Shown one piece after another: positions 41,475 to 50,510 of a stretch of DNA of 64,000 nucleotides. Origin of the DNA: Mesorhizobium sp. C432A (lineage in GTDB: Bacteria; Pseudomonadota; Alphaproteobacteria; Rhizobiales; Rhizobiaceae). The translations under genes were made by a program, and so were the position numbers. The DNA lies in contig NZ_CP100470.1 of NCBI RefSeq assembly GCF_030323145.1, forward strand, positions 3,265,001 to 3,329,000, written 5' to 3'. The number at the start of each line of letters is the position of its first letter. Position 1 is the first letter of the stretch. The notes beneath the pieces were generated by a model, which saw only the letters and a list, made by a program, of their open reading frames with translations, was not told the origin of the DNA and searched no databases.

Positions 41475-42269
41475 ATGTCCGACAATCCATTATTTTCCGA
41501 GCGCCTGAATAGGCGCGCGTTTCTGGGAGCATCCGCTTTGGGTGCCGCTGCCATGGCACTTTCGGCCTGCACAACCACTGATGTGGCAGTACCGCCGACG
41601 CCGGCGCCGGCACCCGCACCCGAGCCCGCTTTCGGCGATGCCGCCACCATGTATTCGGCGCGCGTCGATGAGGGCTTTTCATTGCCGGCAATCCCCGTCG
41701 CCAAGCTCGATCCGAAATTCGTGCGCCAGATCGTGGACGATCCGACCGGCGAAAAACCCGGCACGATCGTCGTCGATACATCCGAGCATTTTCTCTATCT
41801 GGTGCGCGACGGCGGCAAGGCAATGCGCTATGGCGTCAGCCTCGGCAAGGCCGGGTTTGGCTGGACCGGCAGCGCCGTGATCCAGGCGCGCAAGAAATGG
41901 CCGGTGTGGACGCCGCCGCCCGAAATGATCCAGCGCCGGCCGGAACTGGCGAAATACAAGGACGGCATGCCGCCCGGACCGCAGAGCCCGCTCGGTGCGC
42001 GCGCGCTCTATCTGTTCCGCGACGGCAAGGACACGATGTACCGGCTGCACGGCACGCCGGAATGGGATTCCATCGGCAAGAACGCGTCGTCAGGCTGCGT
42101 GCGCTTCATGAACCAGGACATCATCGACCTCTACAGCCGGGTCAACGGCGTAGCCCAGGTCTATGTGCGCCCGAACCTGTCGGCCGCGGGCAAGATCATG
42201 GCTGTGTCGAGCCGGACCGCCGAGCCGATCGATGCCGGCGTGCCAAGGGATGCGGAGATTTTGAAATAG
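41475..42269 (+). CDS. L,D-transpeptidase, YkuD family
   Basis: 264-residue peptidoglycan cross-linking or lipoprotein-anchoring enzyme. N-terminus contains a twin-arginine-like NRRAFLG and a lipobox LSAC (C32), followed by a Pro/Ala-rich linker of about 18 residues. The YkuD domain (about 100-240) has H192 in LHGTPEW and the catalytic C208 in NASSGCVRFMNQDI. The ATG at 41475 is preceded by GGGGGGA. Complete active site suggests an active enzyme. Confidence 0.93.
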   Translation: MSDNPLFSERLNRRAFLGASALGAAAMALSACTTTDVAVPPTPAPAPAPEPAFGDAATMYSARVDEGFSLPAIPVAKLDPKFVRQIVDDPTGEKPGTIVVDTSEHFLYLVRDGGKAMRYGVSLGKAGFGWTGSAVIQARKKWPVWTPPPEMIQRRPELAKYKDGMPPGPQSPLGARALYLFRDGKDTMYRLHGTPEWDSIGKNASSGCVRFMNQDIIDLYSRVNGVAQVYVRPNLSAAGKIMAVSSRTAEPIDAGVPRDAEILK

Positions 42270-42347
42270 GTGCCTTCACGGCATCGCTGATCGCCGACAA
42301 ACGGTTAGAGGCGGACGCGCCGGGCGCGTCCGCCTCTCCGTATACGG

Positions 42348-43823
42348 CTACTTCTTGGCGAGGCCCGGAAGCGTGACCTGATAGACCAGGAACATGGTAT
42401 CGACATCGGCGCCGTCTTCGGCCTTGTAGGGCGCGCCGACCTGAAAACCGTCCTCGGTGAGAAAGTCGTTATCGTTGCCGACGAACAGGAAATAGTCGTC
42501 GGGCAGCGCCGGATCGAGCACGCTGACCACCGACATTGCTTCCCACTTCTCCGACAGATTGTTCTTGTCGTTGGGCTTGCCGTCATGCAGGCCGAAACGG
42601 CCGAGTTCCTTGTTGTCGTTGATGTCGATGAACGGCGTCAGCTTGGCCGGCGTCACCGAGGGGTCGAGCACGCCCTTGGGCGCCAGCGGCTTGTCGGCGG
42701 CATCGAAGGCGCCGCCGGCAATGTCGGTGGCGCCAGAGACGTCGACGACGAAAATCTGGCGCAGCAGCGAAGTATCGCCCTTCACCCCCTGGCCGTTTCC
42801 GCTGTCGCGCGCCAGCATCAGGAAGGTCTTGTCGGACAGCGCCACGATTTCGCTCTGCGCGGCGACCTTGGTCTTGTCCTTGGCGTCCTTGAACACCGGC
42901 AGCGGCACGGCATATTCATGCACCAGCTTGAGATGGGCCGGGTCGGAGGCGTCGTAGACCAGCGCGCGGGTGTTCTGGCGCGTCGCGGGCGAATCGCCGC
43001 CATCCTGGCGGGGCGCCGACTGCAGCACAGTGATCAGCGACTTGCCGTCCGGCGTCAGCGCCATGCCTTCGAGGCCTTGATTGTTCTGGCGGCCGGTTTC
43101 GGGATCCTTCGGATCGGGTTCGGCTGCACCGGGGCCCGGATTGTCGGAGGCGAAGTTCGGCGCGCCCTTGCGCATCGGCACCAAAGCGGCGGGCGGCTGC
43201 GTTGCCGACAAAAGATGGCCGTCGGCCGAGAAGCGGTAGATGTTGGGGCCGTATTCGTCAGAGATGAACATGGTGCCGTCGGGCAGCCGCGCGATCGCCT
43301 CATTGTCGAGCGCCAGCTTGCCATTGGCCTCGGGCAGGATCGGCAGGTCGCCATTGGCCGCGCGCACGCCGTTGAGCGGATCGAGGCCGGTGGCGTCAGC
43401 GCCCTTGTCGTCGGTGAGGAGCAGGGAATCGGCAAGCGTCGCCTTGACGCCTGTCTGTTCCTGGCCGGAGGTGGGCGTGGCGCCTAGTGCTACCGGCGTG
43501 AACTCGATGCGAATAGTGTTGAGGCGCGGCCGGTAATCGGTGGTGCCGACGACATTGTAGCCACGGTCCGGCAGCAACCAGAGCGAGCCCTTGTAGCCGT
43601 CCGCGCCACGGGTCCAGCTTGCGGCGTCGATGGACATGCCGGAGCCGGAGCCGAAGGTCTCGCCGAACTTGTCCTTCTGATCGGCCGGGATGCGGCCGAC
43701 GCCGACCAGGCCCTTGTTGACGAAGCCACCAACGGTGGCTGTGCTGTCGGCAAGGGCAGGGGTCAGGGCGTTAAACAGCGCCAGCGCGGCGCCGAGCGAC
43801 ACGGTTCGGTGCGAGATTTTCAT
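42348..43823 (-). CDS. Secreted phytase-like esterase (PF13449-type)
   Basis: 491-residue exported protein. A signal peptide (MKISHRTVSLGAALALFNALTPALADS) is followed by a beta-propeller-like esterase domain of the phytase-like family. Recurrent Asp/Gly loops are visible (DNEAIARLPDGTMFISDEYGPNIYRFSADG, GLEGMALTPDGKSLITVLQSAP, FLFVGNDNDFLTEDGFQVG), consistent with Ca2+ sites. The ATG at 43823 is chosen because it starts the signal peptide; 43868 would add 15 residues. Substrate is unproven. Confidence 0.85.
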   Translation of the reverse strand: MKISHRTVSLGAALALFNALTPALADSTATVGGFVNKGLVGVGRIPADQKDKFGETFGSGSGMSIDAASWTRGADGYKGSLWLLPDRGYNVVGTTDYRPRLNTIRIEFTPVALGATPTSGQEQTGVKATLADSLLLTDDKGADATGLDPLNGVRAANGDLPILPEANGKLALDNEAIARLPDGTMFISDEYGPNIYRFSADGHLLSATQPPAALVPMRKGAPNFASDNPGPGAAEPDPKDPETGRQNNQGLEGMALTPDGKSLITVLQSAPRQDGGDSPATRQNTRALVYDASDPAHLKLVHEYAVPLPVFKDAKDKTKVAAQSEIVALSDKTFLMLARDSGNGQGVKGDTSLLRQIFVVDVSGATDIAGGAFDAADKPLAPKGVLDPSVTPAKLTPFIDINDNKELGRFGLHDGKPNDKNNLSEKWEAMSVVSVLDPALPDDYFLFVGNDNDFLTEDGFQVGAPYKAEDGADVDTMFLVYQVTLPGLAKK

Positions 43824-43984
43824 GGAGATCCTCTTTGTGACAAGCCTTGAGCGGCGCAAAGGGGCCACCGCATCGCATCGACGATGTCGCCCTCTCGCAA
43901 AGCGGTCTAGGACGCGAACATGATACTTGCGTGACAGAGAGGGCCTCTTCCTTCACCCTTGTAGGAGAGGGAAGAGCGCAATGA

Positions 43985-45010
43985 TCAATCGCTGTCGCGC
44001 GCGATCAGCTCCAGCGGCCAGACTTCGCGGATGATGCGCGGACCTTCCGGGCCGGCAAAGGCCGGAAGCGAGGCCAGCAGCATTTCGGCCAGTCGCCGGC
44101 CCATCGGCTCCAGCGACGGACGGAAGGCGGTCAGCGCAGGTGAAAAATAGCGGCAGAGCGGCGTGTCGACGATGACGATCACCGCGATGTCGTGGCCGGG
44201 CCTGATGCCCATCTCGGCCAGTGCTTTGCAGCCGCCGAGCGCCATTGCGTCATTGTTGAAGATGATGGCTGTGGGCCGGTCCTTGGAGAGCATCACGCGC
44301 GGCGTCACCTGGTAGCCTCCGGCCTCGTTGATGAAGCCGTCGGCGATCAGGCCGGGGTCGACTTCGATACCATGCCGCTTCAGCGCCTTGCGGTAGCCGT
44401 CGAGGAACAGGTAGCCGAAGTTGAGATCAAGCGAAGGGCGGATGGCGGCAATGCGGCGGTGGCCGCGCGCGACCAGCCGGTCGACGGCTTCATCACCCGC
44501 CCTCTCGAAATCTATATCGAGCGAAGGATAGGTGTCGTCGCCGGATTGACTTCGGCCAAGCGTGGCGAAGGGAAAGCCGGCCTTGCTGAGATAGTCGATC
44601 CGATCGTCTTCCCGCCGTGTATTGGCCAACACGACCGCGTCGGCCCGGCGCGTCTCAACCACGCGGCGCAGCCTCTCCTGCTGATATTGGCCGGGCTCGC
44701 CCATGACGACCATCAGATCCAGGTCATCCTCGGCAAGCCGGCCTTGCAGACCGATCAGGAACGGGATGAAGAACGGTTCGCCATATTGCTGGTCGCCCGG
44801 ATGCGGCTGCAGCATGAAGGCGATCGAATGGGTGGTGCCTTGCCGCAGGCTGCGGCCGGACTGGTTGGGCGAATAGTTCAATTGCTTGGCGGCGGCGAGC
44901 ACGCGCTGGCGGGTGTCGGCATTGACGTCGGCGCGGCCGTTCAGCGCCCGCGACACGGTGCCGATCGAAATGTTCAGGTGACGCGCGAGGTCATGGATGC
45001 TGGACGCCAA
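43985..45010 (-). CDS. LacI family transcriptional regulator
   Basis: 341-residue repressor. The N-terminal helix-turn-helix (SSIHDLARHLNISIGTVSRALNGRADVNADTRQRV) is canonical, with the hinge helix NQSGRSLRQG near residue 55. The rest is a periplasmic-binding-protein fold for an effector sugar (GHRRIAAIRPSLDLNFGYLFLDGYRKAL, ANDAMALGG-like FNNDAMALGGCKALAEMG). Divergent from a sugar catabolism/transport cluster; two operators lie in the intergenic region. It very probably represses that cluster. Confidence 0.93.
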   Translation of the reverse strand: MASSIHDLARHLNISIGTVSRALNGRADVNADTRQRVLAAAKQLNYSPNQSGRSLRQGTTHSIAFMLQPHPGDQQYGEPFFIPFLIGLQGRLAEDDLDLMVVMGEPGQYQQERLRRVVETRRADAVVLANTRREDDRIDYLSKAGFPFATLGRSQSGDDTYPSLDIDFERAGDEAVDRLVARGHRRIAAIRPSLDLNFGYLFLDGYRKALKRHGIEVDPGLIADGFINEAGGYQVTPRVMLSKDRPTAIIFNNDAMALGGCKALAEMGIRPGHDIAVIVIVDTPLCRYFSPALTAFRPSLEPMGRRLAEMLLASLPAFAGPEGPRIIREVWPLELIARDSD

Positions 45011-45120
45011 GGACTTCTCTCCCCCGACCCTTGGCTAGCACCGGCTGCCGCTCAGGCCAAGGCTTCGGGATGATTTTCGCGGGCAGCCGATTGACATTCT
45101 AGGCCATCGGGTGTGTTCTC

Positions 45121-45146
45121 GTAAACGTTTACGGAGAAACGTTTAC
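45121..45146. promoter_or_regulatory. Two adjacent LacI-type operators
   Basis: GTAAACGTTTAC (45121-45132) and GAAACGTTTAC (45136-45146) share the palindromic core AAACGTTT, with centres 14 bp apart. A central CG dyad with A/T arms is typical for LacI/PurR-family operators. They lie 110 bases from the regulator start and 60 bases from the first structural gene. The sequence is seen; binding by the adjacent LacI protein is inferred. Confidence 0.75.
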
Positions 45147-45205
45147 GGTGATGCCGGAAATGCCGTGACATTCGGTCTGGAGGGACCGGACGGGAGGAAT
45201 GCCGG

Positions 45206-46237
45206 ATGATGAATGCCGTCCTCGTCGGCTGTGGTGCGATGAGCAAGGCCTGGCTCGATGCCGCGAGGCAGATCGACGGGTTGGCCATTGTCGGACTTGT
45301 CGATCTCGACGCCGAACGGGCGCGGGCGAGGGCACGCGAATACGGGCTCGATAGCGCCGCCATCGGCACCAGCCTCGATCAGGTCCTCGACCAGACCAAA
45401 CCGAAAGCGGTGTTCGACGTCGTGGTTCCCGCCGCCCGCCGAGACGTCGCCTTTTCCGCCTTTACCCACAATTGCCATCTGCTCACCGAAAAGCCGCTCG
45501 CCGACACTCCGGAAAATGCCCGCGCCATTGTCGACGCGGCGCGCCAGGCAGGGCGCGTTCATGCCGTGGTGCAGAACCGCCGCTACGTCGCCAATGTCCG
45601 GCGCATCAGGCGCTTTCTCGACTCCGGCGCCATCGGCAAGCCGACCAGCATCCATGCCGACTTCTTCGTCGCGCCGCATTTCGGCGGCTTTCGCGAGGAG
45701 ATGGCGCATGTGCTTTTGCTCGACATGGCGATCCACACATTCGACGCCGCCCGCTACATGGTCGCAGGCGATCCCGCCGGCGTCTATTGCCAGGAATGGG
45801 AGCCGGCCAATTCCTGGTACCGGCAGGGCTCGTCGGCCAGCGCTATCTTCGATCTCGGCGGCGGCAAGCGCTTCACCTATGCAGGCTCCTGGTGCGCGGC
45901 GGGCTTCCGCACCAGTTGGGAGAGCACATGGCGCATCGTCGCCGAGCACGGCAGCCTGGTCTGGGACGGCGAGGACGGGCTGAAGGCCGAGGTTGTGTTG
46001 TCGGTCCGCGACGGCCTGTTCGACCTGACCCAGCCCATCACAGTACCGCCGCTCGATTCCGCCGACCGCGTCGGCGGTCATCTCGGCATCATCAAGGATT
46101 TCATCCACGCCATCGAGACCGGCAGCGAGCCGGAAACCCGTGGCAGCGACAACATCAAAAGCCTGGCCATGGTTTTCGGCGCCATCGAAAGCGCCGAGAC
46201 CGGACGGCGCGTCGCAATCACACAGGAAGCATCATGA
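45206..46237 (+). CDS. Gfo/Idh/MocA family oxidoreductase
   Basis: 343-residue NAD(P)-dependent dehydrogenase of sugars or polyols. The Rossmann start is MNAVLVGCGAMSKAWLDAARQI, and the second-strand Asp is in GLVDLDAERA. The catalytic EKP motif is in LLTEKPLADTPENAR, and LLDMAIHTFDAARYM provides the usual Asp/His pair. ATG at 45206 or 45209, after GGAGGAAT. First gene of the LacI-controlled cluster and overlaps the isomerase by four bases. Substrate unknown. Confidence 0.9.
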   Translation: MMNAVLVGCGAMSKAWLDAARQIDGLAIVGLVDLDAERARARAREYGLDSAAIGTSLDQVLDQTKPKAVFDVVVPAARRDVAFSAFTHNCHLLTEKPLADTPENARAIVDAARQAGRVHAVVQNRRYVANVRRIRRFLDSGAIGKPTSIHADFFVAPHFGGFREEMAHVLLLDMAIHTFDAARYMVAGDPAGVYCQEWEPANSWYRQGSSASAIFDLGGGKRFTYAGSWCAAGFRTSWESTWRIVAEHGSLVWDGEDGLKAEVVLSVRDGLFDLTQPITVPPLDSADRVGGHLGIIKDFIHAIETGSEPETRGSDNIKSLAMVFGAIESAETGRRVAITQEAS

Positions 46238-47142
46238 TGCCAAACCCGCTTCTCGACATCCGCATCGGCACCATGGTGCGGGCCAATCTCGAAGACCCGG
46301 CCGCCTACATCAAAGAGATTCTGCCGCTCGGCTTCGAGAGCATCCAGCCCTTCTTCTGGCAGACGCTGGGCGGCAAGGATTTGGCGCGGCTCGCCGGTGA
46401 GATTGGCGAGGCGATCGGCGATGCCGATGTCGCCGTGTCGTCGATCGGCGTGTTCGGCAATCCGCTGGAGGATGGCGAGGTCGATCGCGGCGTGCTCGCG
46501 GCCTGGGAAACCGTCATCGACAACGCGCATCTGTTCGGCGCCTCGACGGTCAGCGGCTTCACCGGCCGCCTTCGCGGCAAGAAGCTGACCGACAGCCTGC
46601 CGCGCTTCCGTGAGGTCTGGGGACCACTGGCCAAGCGCGCCGCCGACAAGGGCGTGCGCATTGCCTTCGAAAATTGCGCCATGGATGGCAACTGGGCGGC
46701 CGGCGACTGGAACATCGCCCACAATCCCGATGCCTGGGAGTTGATGTTCAACGAATTGCCCGACGACAATCTCGGCCTCGAATGGGAGCCCTGCCACCAG
46801 CTTGTCTACCTCATCGACCCGATGCCGCAGATCCGCAAATGGGCGCCGCGCATTTTCCATGTCCACGGCAAGGACGCGACGGTGCGCTGGGATGTGATCC
46901 GCGAGCACGGCGTGTTCGGCAAGCTGCCCTTCGTGCAGATGCGCACGCCCGGGTTTGGCGACAGCGACTGGACGCGGGTGATCAGCGAATTGCGGCTGGC
47001 CGGTTACAAGGGCGCCATCGACATCGAGGGCTGGCACGACCCGGTCTATCGCGGCGACCTCGAAATCACAGGCCAGGTGCGCGGGCTGGAATACCTCAAG
47101 CAATGCCGGGGAGGAGCGACCTACCTGCCGAACCCGGCGTGA
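46234..47142 (+). CDS. Sugar phosphate isomerase/epimerase family protein (xylose isomerase-like TIM barrel)
   Basis: 302-residue AP-endonuclease-2-like TIM barrel. Metal-ligand positions of the family are visible: E in RIAFENCAMDG, E in NLGLEWEPCHQL, H/D in PRIFHVHGKDA and E in GAIDIEGWHDP. Start at ATG 46234, overlapping the dehydrogenase stop; ATG 46237 is possible. With the oxidoreductase it probably converts the imported sugar or its keto form, as IolG/IolE-type pairs do. The exact reaction cannot be given. Confidence 0.87.
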   Translation: MMPNPLLDIRIGTMVRANLEDPAAYIKEILPLGFESIQPFFWQTLGGKDLARLAGEIGEAIGDADVAVSSIGVFGNPLEDGEVDRGVLAAWETVIDNAHLFGASTVSGFTGRLRGKKLTDSLPRFREVWGPLAKRAADKGVRIAFENCAMDGNWAAGDWNIAHNPDAWELMFNELPDDNLGLEWEPCHQLVYLIDPMPQIRKWAPRIFHVHGKDATVRWDVIREHGVFGKLPFVQMRTPGFGDSDWTRVISELRLAGYKGAIDIEGWHDPVYRGDLEITGQVRGLEYLKQCRGGATYLPNPA

Positions 47143-47258
47143 CCGAGGGCCGGTGGGAGGAGCCGGCCTGACAGATTGCCAAGCACTGCCGACAAGCACT
47201 GCCGACAGGCGAACGACGAAACCCCTCGGCTCACCGAGGACAAAAGGGAGGAACGTGC

Positions 47259-48272
47259 ATGAGCATCGCAATGAGAACGACACTTCTGCGCTCGACCGTC
47301 GTGGCCGCCGCCACGGCGCTGTGCGCTGCCATCTCCACTCTGCCGGCGCAGGCGCTCGACGCCCAGTGGTGCAAGGATGTCCACATCCGCTTTTTCGTCG
47401 GCGGCGCCGAGGGCGACGCTTTCGGCACCATCGTCTACAATGGCGCCAAGCAGGCGGCGTCCGATCTCGGGCCGAAGGTCGACTACATCTTCTCGCAGTG
47501 GGACGTCGAGAAGATGGTGCAGCAATTGCGTGAGGCCGTCGCCGTGAAGCCAAACGGCATTGCCATGATGGGCCATCCGGGCGACGCCGCGATCATGCCG
47601 CTGGCCGAACAGGCGCATAAGGACGGCATCAAGATGATGTACCAGAACGTGCCGGTGCCGAAGGTGGTGGACGCGTTCGGCGGCGGCTATGTCGGCGCCC
47701 AGCAGGAGCAGCAGGGCCGCGCGCTCGGCACTGAGGCGTTCAAGCTCGGGAAGCTCAAGTCCGGCGACAAGGCAATCATGATCGGTCCGTTCGAGAACGA
47801 GGCCCGCGGCGCGCGCGAGCGCGGCACGGTGGCAGCACTCAAGGAAGCCGGCGTCGAGGTCATCCAGCTGTCGTCGCCGCCGAGCGGCGAATGGGCGTCC
47901 GACCCCAATCTGGCGATACCGGTGATCACCGCGGCCCTGCTCAACAATCCCGACGTCAAGGCGGTCGGCTATCCCGGCGGCCAGATGCTGGGCAACGTCG
48001 CCACCTACATGCAGGCGGCAGGACGCAAGCCCGGCGACATCTTCAACTTCGGCTTCGATACCAGCCCGCAGATCGTCGAGGCGTTCAAGGGCGGCTGGGT
48101 GCAGCTGACGGCTGATCAGCAGCCGTTTCTGCAAGGCTATCTGCCGATCCTCAGCCTTTGCCAGCAGGTGGTGCTGGGCCTGGCGCCGATGAATGTCGAC
48201 ACCGGGGCGGGCTTCGTCACGCCGCAGAATTACGAGATCGTCGCCGAGCTCGCCAAGCAGGCGCTGCGCTGA
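47259..48272 (+). CDS. Sugar ABC transporter substrate-binding protein
   Basis: 337-residue periplasmic binding protein of the RbsB type. A signal peptide is cleaved near residue 33 (ALCAAISTLPAQA). The mature protein starts DAQWCKDVHIRFFVGGAEGDAFGTIVYNGAKQAA. GHPGDAAIMPLAEQAHKDGIKMMYQNVP and PDVKAVGYPGGQMLGNVATYM are the typical hinge and ligand regions. The ligand is unknown. First of three transporter genes; a 116-bp gap separates it from the isomerase. Confidence 0.9.
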   Translation: MSIAMRTTLLRSTVVAAATALCAAISTLPAQALDAQWCKDVHIRFFVGGAEGDAFGTIVYNGAKQAASDLGPKVDYIFSQWDVEKMVQQLREAVAVKPNGIAMMGHPGDAAIMPLAEQAHKDGIKMMYQNVPVPKVVDAFGGGYVGAQQEQQGRALGTEAFKLGKLKSGDKAIMIGPFENEARGARERGTVAALKEAGVEVIQLSSPPSGEWASDPNLAIPVITAALLNNPDVKAVGYPGGQMLGNVATYMQAAGRKPGDIFNFGFDTSPQIVEAFKGGWVQLTADQQPFLQGYLPILSLCQQVVLGLAPMNVDTGAGFVTPQNYEIVAELAKQALR

Positions 48273-48358
48273 CCTCCCAAACTGCCGGCTGGGCGCAAGC
48301 CCGGCCGGCAGGACCGCCGGCACCAGGCCGGGATGATACCACAGGAGCGAGGATCGCC

Positions 48359-49156
48359 ATGGCCGAACGCATCATCGAACTGCGCGACATCAGCAAATCC
48401 TATGGCCAGGTCTATGCGCTGGGCGGGGTCAATCTCTCGGTCGACCGCGGCGAGGTGGTTGGCCTGATCGGCGACAATGGCGCCGGCAAATCGACGCTGA
48501 TCAAGATCCTGTCCGGCGTCGTCAAGCCGACCAGCGGCGAGATCCTGGTGCGCGGCAAGCCGGTGACCGGCTGGAGTGCGGCACGCTCGCGCGACGCCGG
48601 CATCGAGACGGTCTTCCAGGATCGGGCGCTGGCCGTGCAGCAGACCATTGTGCGCAACATCTTCATGGGCCGCGAACTCACCGGCTTCATGGGCTTTCTG
48701 AAGGTCAATAAAGAGATAGAGGAGGCGAGCCGGCTGATGCGCGAGATCGGCTTCACCTCGAAGGTGTTCACGCCGCACTCGATCGTCGGCCAGCTCTCGG
48801 GCGGCGAGCGCCAGGGCGTGGCGATCGCGCGCGCCATCTACAAGCAGGCCGAGCTGATCATCCTTGACGAGCCGACGACGGCGCTGTCGCTGACCGAGAC
48901 CGCCAAGGTCTTCCATTTCGTGCGCCAGGTGCGGGCGAGCGGCCGTTCGATCCTGTTCATCGGCCACAACATCCACCATGTCTTCGACATCGCCGACCGC
49001 TTCGTGGTGATTGACCGCGGCAAGGTGGCGCTGACCGCCGATCGCACCGAGGTCAAGTCGGCCGAAGAGCTGATCAATTTCATGGAAGACGTTGCGCATC
49101 CCGGAGGATTGCCGGGGCTGCACGAGGCCGGCGACACGGAGAGGGCAGCACGATGA
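48359..49156 (+). CDS. Sugar ABC transporter ATP-binding protein
   Basis: 265-residue ATPase with a single ABC domain. Walker A is GDNGAGKSTLIK, the signature LSGGERQGVAIARAIYKQ, and Walker B LIILDEPTTALSL. H-loop is in LFIGHNIHHVFDI. Unlike RbsA, it has one rather than two ABC cassettes, as in FrcA-type sugar importers of rhizobia. Start at ATG 48359 after GGAGCGAGGATCGCC; an upstream extension to 48158 is antisense-like and lacks homology. Overlaps the permease by four bases. Confidence 0.92.
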   Translation: MAERIIELRDISKSYGQVYALGGVNLSVDRGEVVGLIGDNGAGKSTLIKILSGVVKPTSGEILVRGKPVTGWSAARSRDAGIETVFQDRALAVQQTIVRNIFMGRELTGFMGFLKVNKEIEEASRLMREIGFTSKVFTPHSIVGQLSGGERQGVAIARAIYKQAELIILDEPTTALSLTETAKVFHFVRQVRASGRSILFIGHNIHHVFDIADRFVVIDRGKVALTADRTEVKSAEELINFMEDVAHPGGLPGLHEAGDTERAAR

Positions 49157-50193
49157 GCAAGACCATGGAACCCGATCTGCAGAGCCCTCTTGGCGGCAAG
49201 GCGGCCCGACCTGAGTGGAAGCACCCGTCCGACCATTGGCTGCGCGGTTTCGTCATCGACAACCGCGCAGCGCTCGGCACGCTCGCCGTGTTCATCATCA
49301 TGATGGCGGCGTTCCTGATCGCCAACCCGACCGTGTTCACCACCTGGTATCTCTACAGATCCGTGCTGACCACGCTGCCCGTTGCGCTGTTCGTGGTGGT
49401 GCCGCTGGTCTTCGTCGTCACCTGTGGCGAGATCGACCTGTCGTTTCCCGCAACCATGGGCTTTGCCTCCTGGGTGTTCGCGCTGGTGGTGCAGGCCGGC
49501 TACGATCCGTTTCTCGGCATCGCAGCGGCGATTCTCACCGGCACGCTGCTCGGCTTTCTCGTCGGATCCCTGGTCGTTTATGGCGGGCTGTCGTCGCTGA
49601 TCGCCACCCTCGGCATGAATTTCCTGCTGCGGGGACTGATCCAGATCATCAACGAGGGCAGATCGACGGCATTGACCGGTCTCAGCGACAGCTGGGCGTA
49701 CACCATCTTCTCCGGTCAGGTGTGGGGTTTTCCGGTACAGGTCTTATGGGCACTCGCCTTCGTCATTTTTTCGGCAATGCTCTACAACCGGCACCGCTTC
49801 GGCGCGCAGGTGAGGGTCGTCGGCGACAACCCCGACAGCGCCCAGCAAATGGGCATCGACGTCAAGCGTGTGCGGGTGAAAGTGTTCATCTTCACCGGCA
49901 TCGGGGCCGCGATCGCCGGCACGTTTTCGGTGATGATCAACTTCACCTGGTGGCCGACCGCGGGCGACGGCTATCTCTTGCCGGTGCTGGCTTCGGTGTT
50001 CGTCGGCGGCACGCCGACCTGGGGCGGCATCGGTACGGTTGCCGGTGGAGCGATCGGCGCGGTCACCGTGTCGTTCATCCAGACCGGCGTCGTGGCGGCG
50101 GGCCTGAGCGGCTTCTACGTCCAGTTCTTCAACGGGCTGATCATCATCCTGTCGCTGCTGGGGCACAAGTGGAACCAGGCGCGGTACAGGTGA
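49153..50193 (+). CDS. Sugar ABC transporter permease
   Basis: 346-residue inner-membrane permease of the RbsC/FrcC family with eight to ten hydrophobic segments. FVVTCGEIDLSFPATMGFASW is the conserved periplasmic/TM region and GAQVRVVGDNPDSAQQMGIDVKRVRVKVFIFTGIGAAIAG is the cytoplasmic EAA-like loop. Last gene of the LacI-controlled cluster. A long inverted repeat follows within 80 bp. Confidence 0.92.
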   Translation: MSKTMEPDLQSPLGGKAARPEWKHPSDHWLRGFVIDNRAALGTLAVFIIMMAAFLIANPTVFTTWYLYRSVLTTLPVALFVVVPLVFVVTCGEIDLSFPATMGFASWVFALVVQAGYDPFLGIAAAILTGTLLGFLVGSLVVYGGLSSLIATLGMNFLLRGLIQIINEGRSTALTGLSDSWAYTIFSGQVWGFPVQVLWALAFVIFSAMLYNRHRFGAQVRVVGDNPDSAQQMGIDVKRVRVKVFIFTGIGAAIAGTFSVMINFTWWPTAGDGYLLPVLASVFVGGTPTWGGIGTVAGGAIGAVTVSFIQTGVVAAGLSGFYVQFFNGLIIILSLLGHKWNQARYR

Positions 50194-50268
50194 GGGGCGG
50201 GCTAAATTGACGGGGACGCTCATGTTGCGGACCGCATGCCCCGACGACTGGGCAGACGCCCGTCGCTT

Positions 50269-50443
50269 CGTCATTCTAAGGCGGAGCAGGAGCGAAGCTC
50301 CGTCGCGTAGACCCTGGAATCCATTCCGCGACCTTGGCGTGCAGCTGCGCAGGATTCCGCACCGTGGCAACGCGTTGAAGACGCGGGATGGATCCTCGGG
50401 TCTACGCTGCGTCGCTACGCTCCTTGCTCCGCCGTGGATGACG
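50269..50443. repeat. 175-bp palindromic intergenic element
   Basis: Two 56-bp arms, 50269-50324 and 50388-50443, are imperfect inverted repeats. Read on opposite strands, both contain CGTCAT, GGCGGAGCA, GGAGCG, GCGTAGACCC and GGATCCAT or GGAATCCAT. The interior of 63 bp includes CAGGATTCCGC. It makes up most of the 317-bp gap between the sugar permease and the helicase. Similar elements are dispersed in rhizobial genomes as I recall them. No coding capacity is credible. Confidence 0.7.
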
Positions 50444-50510
50444 AGGCGGGGAGGGCTCCGCCAGACTACAACAATGTGGTCGCTTGTAGGACAACAGGAC
50501 AAGCGGGCGC

